Shown in pieces: positions 49,401-58,157 of a stretch of DNA of 64,000 bases. Origin of the DNA: Sarcomyxa edulis (taxonomy: Eukaryota > Basidiomycota > Agaricomycetes > Agaricales > Mycenaceae). Position 1 is the first letter of the stretch; each line of letters opens with the position of its first letter. Under the pieces are notes generated by a model that worked only from the letters and a program-made list of their open reading frames with translations, did no database searches and was not told where the DNA came from. The stretch spans positions 806,001-870,000 of the forward strand of contig QUOL01000002.1 in NCBI GenBank assembly GCA_009761415.1, given 5' to 3'. A program made the position numbers and the translations under genes.

Positions 49401-49993
49401 CTCAGTTTCAGTCCGTCTTCCTCTGCAGTCACAGCTACACTATTTCAGGCAAGTCGTCATATATCATTGACGGCTCCTTCGCGATTTGAGTTAACAGTCT
49501 GTGTCCAAAACTCTACTTGTCAGCTTGGGAAATCTGGACAGCTGGTATCGTCACAGATATAGCAACACGCGACTTACTCGTTGGCTCCGTTACAAAATGG
49601 GCCGCAAGTGGAATCAGCGACACCCCGCTGGGCGATTGGTACGAGACCACCAGTGGCGTTGTGGAACCTTTCAAGGCCCGACCTGTCGTTGGGGGGCATC
49701 TAGCTCTGGTGAGTTTCACTTCAGAAAGTTCCTCTGCCTCTGCTTGAATGTCGAATTTATGATTGCTGTGGCGGTCACGTATCTAGCTGGTTCTGTAAGT
49801 GGCCAGAACCTCGATAGACAAATTTTGGATCTTATTGTAATGACCTTGCAGGAACGGTTCGACCGCCTCGATATCGTCTTCGAGCTCGGCACCCAGTACC
49901 TCGACCCATCATTCCTCTGCACGAAAACCTTTCAATGGAGTCACATTCTTACGGTTACTTGTGTCCGCACTCTGTCTTCAACTGCTCCGGTAG
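46456..49993 (+). CDS. gtaA: Secreted glutaminase GtaA-like protein, copy 2
   Basis: Tandem paralogue of the preceding gene with the same 23-exon structure and identical intron phases: 46456-46650, 46700-46807, 46865-46942, 47010-47244, 47303-47331, 47393-47686, 47746-47956, 48013-48029, 48087-48189, 48241-48282, 48354-48416, 48470-48543, 48607-48727, 48784-48857, 48912-48986, 49040-49056, 49112-49188, 49257-49283, 49337-49364, 49429-49448, 49524-49708, 49787-49794, 49852-49993; 740 residues. Signal peptide VLLALSLFILSASCA; landmarks HNDGQDEAMPIEECGN and DTPLGDWYETT; Ser-rich tail ending in hydrophobic VTFLRLLVSALCLQLL, again GPI-like. Three introns (starting 48417, 48987, 49449) begin with GC where copy 1 has GT. 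The pair probably act on peptide-derived glutamine outside the cell. Confidence 0.92.
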
Positions 49994-50091
49994 CGGAGGA
50001 AGTTACTGAGGATTCTCTGGTATGTATATTACGATTACATGAAGTCATTACACGAGTACAAGGATACAACAATACAGTAGTCTCTTTACGT

Positions 50092-52258
50092 TCATACATC
50101 TCCGGGGTTTTTATACCTTCTGAGAGCTCTTTCCCTAGCCTCTTCGTGTTTGACAATGGCACGAGGATACCCCAACTTGTCGGCGACAGCAGCGGAAGGA
50201 TTGTGCAAGTCTGGCCCTCTCAGTTTCGCGAGTTCCGGGACCCAATGTCTTATAAATTCACCAGCTGGATCAGCCTGTGTATAATGGACACGGGTGCGTC
50301 AGCGTCCGCCTGAAATTTTACAAGCATAAGGCCCACCTTCAAACTCTGCGAATAAGGATTGAATATCCTAAAATAAGGGCACGCATCTGCTCCAGTGCTC
50401 GCGCACCACTGCCAACCTCCATTGTTGGACGCTAGATCACCGTCTATCAATTGCATCATAAAATGCTGAGGAGGAGGAAATTGTTGTGAGTTGTAGCTTG
50501 GGACGAATAATCGAGAGAGAGGGGGAGGGAGAGAGAAAGCCTACTGACCCGTTCTCCTAGCCTCCAGTCGATCATCAAATGTTTGCTCAGAAACATGGCA
50601 GTGATCATTCTCATGCGATTATGCATCCAACCCATTTCCTTTAAACACCGCATCGCAGCATCGACGATCGGGTATCCAGTCTTCCCTTCCTTCCATGCGA
50701 TCAACATTTTCGCACTCTCATCATTAGCCTCACCATCGTCATCATCAGGTCCTTCAATCCCCACTCCCTCCCACTGAACATCAGCATATTTCTCATTATA
50801 CGGTCTCCCCATCCCAACTCTTGGAAACGCCGCAAGCATACAAGCGTAAAAGTCCCTCCATGCAAGTTCCTGTACCCACACGCCGACGCCTGAGTTTCTA
50901 CTTGCCTCGACGTGTTTGATGTCCATGAGGCGCATCGTGGCGCGGACACATGCCCGGGAGGATATCACCCCTGCAGAAAGGTATGCGCTGAGCCTGCTTG
51001 TTGAGTCACGGTCACCTTTGTCTCGTCCGTCTTTGTAGTCGATGATACGGCTGTGTTTCTTAGAGTCCTCGGCATCATGGGCAAGAGGGTCTACTGCACC
51101 GAGTTGCGATGGACGTGATTTGGTGTGGAGAAACCGTTCAAGGACCTGCAATCGTCGGTAGCATCAATATGTGGTTGCTGGGGTGGTGAAATGTTGCTCA
51201 CTTTAGCGGCAACTTGCTCTCCCGCGGGCCATACTTTCTCCATTTTCTGCTTGTTGTGGTCTTCCAATTCGAAGCCAGGAAGTGAAGCTGGAATTGACAT
51301 GTCGAAGAGTGCAGAGAACAACTTCGATTTACGAACAGAAGGATCGTTCGGAGATGGAGCAGGGCATTCGCCGATGTAGTACGGTAAGTTTCCGTTCAAT
51401 TTCAAAAGCCAATTCCGTTGGTAAGGACTGTACACCTGGACAGTCCACATTTTTGAGTCGGGCTTACAACATATCCACATTTTGGGAAATTATTACCGTG
51501 TATGTCTTGTCTTGCTTCGTCAACACATCGCCAGGGTCCACGATGCATTTATCGTGAACAAACGTTGCCTGTATGCCTTGAGATTTGGCTAGAGAACAGA
51601 TAGTGATGTCGCGCCGAAGCTCATCGACTTCATATTCGATATTAGCGAATAAGCTAGTGCACTGTAAATCGCCGAGGATGGAAAGAACGCGAGAGGGCAA
51701 AGTACGACGCTGCGCATGTGTAGTAGTATGTAAAGGGATGTCTAGCGAGGCTAGGGACGTCTGCCAAAGGGTTAATAGTGGAACCACCGTCTCATTTTGA
51801 AGCTTACTTGGACGAGAGAAAGGTTACGGAGGGTAAAATCGATCCGGCGGGCACCTCTGTCGTGGGCAATATAGTCCTGGGGACTGTGAAGGAATAAAAC
51901 AACGAGCGGGATGCCGTCTTTCTGTGCTTTCTCGGAGGCTTGAGACAAAGCTCGATTATCAGAAACTGTCCATACCCGTCAGATCTATTTCAGAAATTTA
52001 TCCTGTAAACGACTCACCTCGGAGGTCATTCATTCTCATCCAGTATACGACTGAACCCCCTTTTTTGGGCTTCTTTACCCTATTCTCAACTGCTTCAAGT
52101 AATTTAGCAAGAGGAGGGTCAGCGTCAAGTGCTGCTGCTGCATCTCGTTGGGCGATTTTGATTGGCGAAAAAGAGCTCTCGAGGTGGGGTCTTTTGGCTT
52201 TTGGACCAGAGCTGCCGCTGAGGGCGCGGGAGTGTTTCGACATGAAGAATCTGAACAT
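50092..52258 (-). CDS. PHR1: Class I deoxyribodipyrimidine photolyase
   Basis: Blue-light, FAD-dependent repair of cyclobutane pyrimidine dimers. Seven exons: 52258-52018, 51965-51808, 51760-51497, 51435-51202, 51145-50549, 50465-50337, 50274-50092; 601 residues. The N-terminal basic leader (KAKRPHLE) could be a nuclear or mitochondrial signal. The photolyase alpha/beta domain shows [18 protein letters not shown] and [11 protein letters not shown]; the FAD domain shows [64 protein letters not shown] and [18 protein letters not shown]. The last intron restores the normal ending ([15 protein letters not shown]); ignoring it would wrongly suggest truncation. Start could also be Met at 52243. Head to head with COA3. 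Confidence 0.94.
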
Positions 52259-52379
52259 AAATCATGAGATAAAGGCGAATAAATATTCATGGCCGCGATC
52301 CTCCTCCGACGTTCTTGACAAGCAGCGGAAGATCGCGTAGCCTGTCACGGTCACGGTATCGTTCCTTCCCTCCCCAGCC
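52259..52379. promoter_or_regulatory. Head-to-head promoter, photolyase / COA3
   Basis: 121 bases between opposing start codons, the shortest such gap in the window. No distinct box recognised. Confidence 0.5.
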
Positions 52380-53016
52380 ATGGTCTATCATCCAAATCCA
52401 ATATATGTCGACAGGAAAAAAGCAGAGCAGTCGTATCGGCCAAAGGGGGTAAGACGTTTGTTCTCTTTGATGTATCCTACCAAGAAATCTAAAAGAAGCC
52501 CTATTACAGCGCATGTCTGAAGGCCTCAAACGAGCGAGACGGCCTTACCTAGTCAAGAACACCGTTACAGGCGCCATCCTTGGGGCCTTCGCTATTGGAA
52601 TATGGGCTTATTCTATAAGAGCGGTAAAGCAGGACATTTTCGATGATGTAGATGAAGAGGCAAGAGTATTGGCTGGTACCGGAGCTACTGCTACGATGCG
52701 AAGTCTCGAGGACGACGCAAAGGAGTCAACGAAAGTCAAATCAGAAAAGGCTTTGGCATCAGGTCCTACATTGGTGCCCCCAGTTACCACGAAGAAGGAG
52801 ACGGAGACGGGGAAGGGTGTCGTGGGTCGTGGTGTACTGGTCTCTCTCTTGGATAACAGATTCCCAAAATTGCTCGACCCCAAACGAAAGACACTGGTGT
52901 GGGGAGCACCGCCAGTGGATAACATCGGAACATTGAGCAACAGGTCAGCGTTATTCAGACCCAGACTGTATCTCAGTGACCTTTAATGATGTCCATATTA
53001 TAGGGACAGCACATGA
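52380..53016 (+). CDS. COA3: Cytochrome c oxidase assembly factor 3 (COA3)
   Basis: Small inner-membrane protein needed for COX1 translation control and complex IV assembly. Three exons: 52380-52448, 52510-52943, 53004-53016; 171 residues. The first exon (MVYHPNPIYVDRKK ... SYRPKG) joins to RMSEGLKRARRPYLVKN across the intron. The membrane segment is TGAILGAFAIGIWAYSIRAV, then KQDIFDDVDEEA, the COA3 signature. The C-terminal extension, longer than in yeast, ends with VWGAPPVDNIGTLSNRDST using a 13-base last exon. Starting at internal Met 52513 would lose the conserved N-terminus. Confidence 0.9.
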
Positions 53017-53095
53017 AAAAGCGATCTCCTTCTCTTGTATATCAGTCCTCACTTTAACCCAATAATAAATAGTGACCATTCTCTCTCTCCTTCTC

Positions 53096-55059
53096 CTAAC
53101 CCAACCCCCAAATCCCCGCTTTTCTGATTCCATCTACCAGCGCGTCAACATTCCCAAGCATCGTTCCCAGCAAATTCTTCTTCTCTTCAATGGTCTTAGA
53201 TCCCATACGCCTGTTTTCCTTACCCTTCAAGATATGCTCCTCTAATCTTTCTATCACAAAGACATCCTTCTCTTTCTCATGTCCTGAACCCGAACATGTC
53301 CTTGAAACTCCAGGCCTGATTCTTCCCAACCCTCCGACACCCAACTTGGACACCTGGATCTTCTTCGGACTACTGAGGCTATCAGACGGGCTGGGCTTCT
53401 TTGGACTGACGGGTACGTAGTCTACCAATACTGACGCATCCTTTCGTAGCATGAGCATCGGCGGCGTGCGTGATCGTGTCGTTTTACCGTAAGGAAGAGG
53501 AGGCAGAGATCGAGGATCTGGAGTGGAAGGTCTCGTCGCAGACAACGAAGGTGCGCGCGAGTGACCTTTCCCAGAAACGGGGGATGGACACCTAGACGAC
53601 GACGAACTAGCGGTGGATGTAGATATAGAAAGGGACGGACATCCCGAGGAGGATGCAGCGTTCGATGACGTGGAGGAGAACGACTTGGAGGACGCGTGTC
53701 GGGAGGTGAGGGCTGTTCGAGATGATGCTGATTTGGACCTGGTGTGTGATAATAACCTGGAGGGTACAGCGCGTACGGGTGGTGTCTCTCTGGACGCCTT
53801 GGATGGAGATGGGGGTCTGGAAGATTTGGATGGCGATGTCGATCGGGTCAAATTCGCTGGCAAGTCTGGCTTTGAAGATGACGACGTGGACTCAGGTGCA
53901 GACGAAGACGAAGACTTGAACGAGTAAGTCGATGAACCATAACGAGATAATGGCTGTGCGGTCGAAGCAGCAAACGGGTTAGATTTAGGCTTGGAGACTG
54001 AGTTCGGCGCAGTTCGTAACTGAATTGGGGTTGCGGGCCTGGAATTTGGCGCTGTCGCGGTCGGACTATGGACAATTTCTGAGGCTAAAGACGAGTCATC
54101 CTCCTCGAGCAGATAGAAGTATAAGAATTCAAGACATTTCATCCTGGAGGGTCCAAGTCAGTTACATGTCGGTCGAAATAGCACACAGAGTCGACGTACC
54201 GTACTTCCCTGGGAGTTCCCGCGCGTTTCAAAATCTTGACTACGGCTTGAACGCCATTTGATTCTTCGAACGCGCGAAGTGCGGGGGAGGAGTCCACCAG
54301 GACGCAAAGGAGCGTGTCTACGACCGCCGAGGACAACGTCGTTTGTGGGTTCGAATCTATCGATGATGCGGATGGCACGTGGCGAGATGCCAGCAAAAGG
54401 TCTATAAGAACCTAGTCGAGGTTCTAGTAAGGGTCCGAAAGAAGAAGAGAGCTAACATACCTCTAAACCGTATTTTCGGCCGAGGAATACTTTACTTGAT
54501 GCATGGTTGAGCACGATGCCCTGCATGATGGACAGGGAAAGAGATATTTGAGATGAAAGTTCTGCTGCCTCGATACCCTTCTCATCTATATGTAGAGTTT
54601 TTCAGAGCCTCATTTCCGACATCCTGGATATCGAGACGTACTGTTCATTGACCCCTTGTTCGTCAAGGCTTCCAGAGTGGCGGTTGACGACGCGATCCAT
54701 GCAAGTAAGCGGATCGGTACTAGCATAATCATAATAAATATACAGATACAGTGACCCAAGAAGACGTGCGACGTACCGTTACATTCAAACGAATATTGTA
54801 ACGCCAGGAATACGCTCAAGTCGGTTGACGTCTCTTGTTGGACAGAGATGTGTGCCGTTGCAATTATGTGTTCTAATGTTTCCAACGCTCTTAGCTTTGA
54901 CTGGCGCGACGAGCGGATCGACGAAAGCTGGGCAAACAAGTGAGTTTGGAAACCATGTTCAACTTGTACTGTATTTCAGGGGGCGTGGGTACTCACGTTG
55001 TCCAGCGCATCCTGAATAGTACTTTGCATGGCGTCCAGCTTGGAACGGTCGAGCGCCAT
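53096..55059 (-). CDS. cdc14: SIN component Cdc14 (Sid1-associated), not the phosphatase
   Basis: Partner of the Sid1 kinase in the septation initiation network; controls septum formation and cytokinesis in fission yeast (family knowledge). Six exons: 55059-54997, 54927-54777, 54719-54642, 54585-54461, 54411-54200, 54143-53096; 558 residues. The armadillo-like helical N-terminal domain includes KLRALETLEHIIATAH, LLAWIASSTATLEALTNKG, SKVFLGRKYGLEVLIDLLL, VVDTLLCVLVDSSPALRAFE and VQAVVKILK. A Ser/Pro-rich linker of about 250 residues follows, with a C-terminal helix EEKKNLLGTMLGNVDALVDG. No protein-phosphatase signature (HCKAG...R) is present, separating it from the yeast CDC14 phosphatase. Confidence 0.85.
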
Positions 55060-55358
55060 GGTACAAAATGGGGTTAACCTAGAGTTCCCCAACTCGGATC
55101 GTCGAGGAGAATATATAAAAGTGCGTTCGAAAGTTGGAGCTCGAGCGCGCTTAAGTGTGGGCGCTTGTAGACGCGCTGTAAGCGCCACGTGGAAAACAAG
55201 ACCGTGTCCGCTTTTGGACATATGCTCTTCCTAATGGGGATATCACAGATGGGAAAACATTCCCTTCCTTTTCCCCAGACGGCAGGGACGGAACGGCGAA
55301 ACATGCAAAAAGTTGAAATAACATCAAGACGAACATCGTTCGCACATCCCTTGACGCT
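55060..55358. promoter_or_regulatory. Head-to-head promoter, Cdc14 / FAH-family enzyme
   Basis: 299 bases between start codons. A TATA-like gaatatataaaag (55109-55121) lies about 55 bases above the Cdc14 ATG. Nothing else recognised. Confidence 0.45.
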
Positions 55359-56676
55359 ATGTCTCCCATTCGAACGGTATGCTGATTCTCAGAACTTTTG
55401 TAGATGAAAATGACACTCACCTTTGGTTAAACAGCAATGGACCCGGTTAATCCGCTTCGTAGCTGCTGAGACATCCCAAGTTCACATCGGTGAACCTATA
55501 GATAAGGTCCTTGACGGTACGAGTGTCCATGGAATGCGATGTCTTCTCCTGAAGTCGCTCTGATCCCGTCGATAGTGGGTCTCGCGGCACACCAGGGTAC
55601 GACCATCAAGGCACACGAAATTCTAGGATCTGCACTCGATCCTGCAGCCCAAGTTACCAGCAATGTGTTGACAGTCAAAGAGCTCCTAGCACCATTGTCG
55701 AGGGAGGAAGTCAAGGTGGTACGGTGTCTAGGGCTAAACTATGCCGACCATGCGGTTCGTATATTGCTGGTTATTTCAATTTGTCATCTCGATTGAAATT
55801 GTGCTACTTAGAAAGAGGCGAATTTAGCCGCACCAGCGTTGGTATCTCTCCTTTCATACTCTCCGCGTACTCTCTAACGTAACGTTCGGGTCCTTTTCTC
55901 CAGCTACCCAGTGTTATTTTACAAACCCGTAACGTCTCTTATCGGACCCGGTGCACCCGTCCTTATTCCTGCTGTTGCACAACCAGTCAAACATCACCTC
56001 CCTGACTACGAGGTTGAACTCGTGATTGTGATTGGAAAGGCAGCAAAGAATGTCTCAAAGGCAAATGCTCTCGATTATGTATTAGCGTATTCTGGTGCCA
56101 ATGATGTACGGGTCCTCTATTCGCTCGTCTCGACAAAGCTCATGCATATTAATCCCGCAGGTTTCGTTCCGATACCACCAAATGGCCGTTTCTCAATGGG
56201 GCTTCTCGAAAAGCTTTGGTGTGTATCCCTAATTATTTCGTCCAGGCCTGCAATTTTGAAGAATCCTGTTCCCTTTTCGACAGACAACACCAATCCCTTC
56301 GGACCCTGCCTAGTTTCCGCAGCGTCATTGCCAGATCCTCAGGGCATCCCTCTTAGCTGTACTGTTAACAACCAAATCGTGCAAGATGGAACTACTGCGT
56401 AGGTAGACTCGTTGATCTGCGTCCCTCCATTCAACTTATATTTTCTCCAGTGATCAAATATTTACTGTTCGGGACACCATTGCTCACCTATCACAGGGCA
56501 CCACCCTCGAACCAGGATCTATCATACTAACAGGAACACCCAAAGGCGTAGGTTTTGTGAAGCAGCCTCCTGTTTATCTGAAAGACGGTGATCGAATGAG
56601 TGTGTGGGTTGGAGGCGGCGTTGGGACCCTTGTGAGCGAAGTTGTCGAGGAGAAGACGATCATGGCAAAGTTGTAA
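55359..56676 (+). CDS. Fumarylacetoacetate-hydrolase family enzyme (FAHD1-like)
   Basis: Metal-dependent hydrolase or decarboxylase of the FAH superfamily (acylpyruvase, oxaloacetate decarboxylase or fumarylpyruvate-type activities known). Eight exons: 55359-55376, 55435-55516, 55576-55754, 55812-55837, 55904-56105, 56161-56218, 56284-56398, 56451-56676; 301 residues. Motifs: CLGLNYADHAKEANL, YPVLFYKPVTSLIGPG, metal-binding DYEVELVIVIGK, AYSGANDVSFRYHQ, KSFDNTNPFGPCL, GSIILTGTPKGVGF. The 18-base first exon (MSPIRT) splices to QWTRLIRFVAAE; the 26-base fourth exon ends at a GTTGGT donor, required for frame. Exact substrate cannot be told from sequence. Confidence 0.9.
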
Positions 56677-57172
56677 CTCAATATGTATGTGTGTAAATCT
56701 CCCAATATCTCCCAATATCTAAGGCGTATAATATGCGTGAACGGCGAACGCGGCCGGCCGCCGTGTAGCATGCGGAACTCGCGACGCGGTTCTAGCTCAC
56801 GTGAGTCCTCTTAATCTTATCATCTGATATCGAAAATATTGTTACAATTGTTACAAGATTGGATTCGCCTATGCTACGAAAGCTAAGGATATACCTCGAC
56901 GAACCTAATTAATGAAGAAGAGGAGAGGTAGAGGGATTGAAGGAAGACACAAAGAGAAGAAAAAGGAGAGTTTAAGTATCGTGTATGACTACTCAGTCAG
57001 AAATTCAAGGGTAAAGAGGGTAAGTAAGGAAGAGAAAATAGAAAATAGAAAATAGAAAATAGAAAATAGAACGGAAATGAAAGGGAAAATGGGAAGTGGG
57101 AGTTGAGAATGAAAATAAATGAGCGTGTGGAAGATGATAGGCAATGGCCGAGGTGAGCCTGCATTTCCTGAA
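56677..57172. other. Intergenic region, possible 3' end of the retrotransposon
   Basis: 496 bases. A 10-base duplication ctcccaatat (56699-56718), a GC-rich patch (56750-56765), then purine-rich DNA from about 56910 that continues to 58150. Five tandem copies of gaaaata lie at 57034-57068. Confidence 0.45.
57034..57068. repeat. (GAAAATA)5 tandem repeat
   Basis: Five perfect 7-base units, reading TATTTTC on the minus strand, the strand of the retrotransposon. Many non-LTR elements end in short tandem repeats, so it may mark the element's 3' end; it could equally be a chance microsatellite. Confidence 0.6.
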
Positions 57173-57799
57173 TCAGTTCTTCGTCTCTTCAACCTCAACC
57201 TCTACGCTGACGCTGATCCTGATCTCCTCCTGATTGACATTATGTGTGAGGTCCAGCACATAGTCAGAGTCTGATTCGTCATCGGAGGTTGATATGTCAG
57301 AGATCGGGGTGGATGGAGGAGGTCGCACCGGTTCATGAGTGAAAATTGGGAGAGTGTTGGGTAGACGTAGAAGTGAGCGAAAGGCTAGGATGATTCGATG
57401 ATGAAAAGGAAGAAGTGCGCAAGGTCTCGGAACAGCAAAGGATATGATGTGGGGTCGTTTGAGGTTAGAGTTGTTCTGCGACCATGACGCTCCATCGGCT
57501 TGGAAGACAATATAGTGCTTTTCAAGGCGCTTCCAATCCACTGCAATGACCTTCGCATCACAGTCGATTCCCCATGCACGATCGAAAAGGTGGATATGCG
57601 TGCCTATGTCAATTGGAAAGTCGACCGCGGATCGGGTGACCCATGTATCAGCAATTGGGTTCCCAGAGGCTGTTGTGCATGAGATCCAGTATCGACGAGT
57701 AGGGCGAGAGTAGTATTTGGAGGCTGGTTTGCCAACAATGAACGACGAAGTGGAGAGATTAAAAGGATTGGTTGGGAAATTAGGGATGTGGGACGACAT
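57173..57799 (-). CDS. Intronless open reading frame, unknown; possibly part of the retroelement
   Basis: 208 residues from ATG 57799 without introns, unlike all host genes nearby. Begins MSSHIPNFPTNPFNLSTSSF; contains RRYWISCTTASGNPIADTW, HLFDRAWGIDCDAKVIAVDW and a Glu/Val-rich end (SVSVEVEVEETKN). No domain recognised. Its position between the RT reading frame and the gaaaata repeat, on the same strand and in the same purine-skewed DNA, suggests a downstream element ORF or read-through host sequence. Both ideas are inference. Confidence 0.5.
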   Translation of the reverse strand: MSSHIPNFPTNPFNLSTSSFIVGKPASKYYSRPTRRYWISCTTASGNPIADTWVTRSAVDFPIDIGTHIHLFDRAWGIDCDAKVIAVDWKRLEKHYIVFQADGASWSQNNSNLKRPHIISFAVPRPCALLPFHHRIILAFRSLLRLPNTLPIFTHEPVRPPPSTPISDISTSDDESDSDYVLDLTHNVNQEEIRISVSVEVEVEETKN

Positions 57800-58157
57800 C
57801 AGATGGGTGAGATGAATTGGAGCGACAGAGAAATGAGTTGGAAAATGAGGGAGGGGAGGGTATATGATGAGGAGTAGAGAGAGTCAGGGTTGACCGCTTC
57901 TTGACTTGGTGAATGATATTGGCGGATATCATGTCATGTATAACGTCAAATGGTGGGATTAGTAGATCAAAAGGAGAAGTGAGGGGAGGGATGGGGGTTT
58001 TGTGGGAAAGGAAGTAAGGGATTTGATTAGCGGTAGTGGGTTGGTAAGATCTTTAAGCGATGAGAAAGAAAGAAAGAAGAAGAAAGGAAAGAAGCGGATG
58101 AATGAAGGAAAGGGTAGGAAGACGATATGAAAGAAGAAAGCGGAAAAGAAACCATAC
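57800..58157. other. Purine-rich spacer downstream of the RT frame
   Basis: 358 bases, strongly G/A-rich on the plus strand (for example gagaaagaaagaaagaag at 58059-58076). Probably 3' UTR of the retrotransposon transcript, which would read as C/T-rich. No gene seen. Confidence 0.45.

Noticed and set aside
50250..50459. Apparent truncation of the photolyase after NPYSQSLK
   Set aside because: A 62-base intron (50275-50336) restores [15 protein letters not shown] and a normal length.
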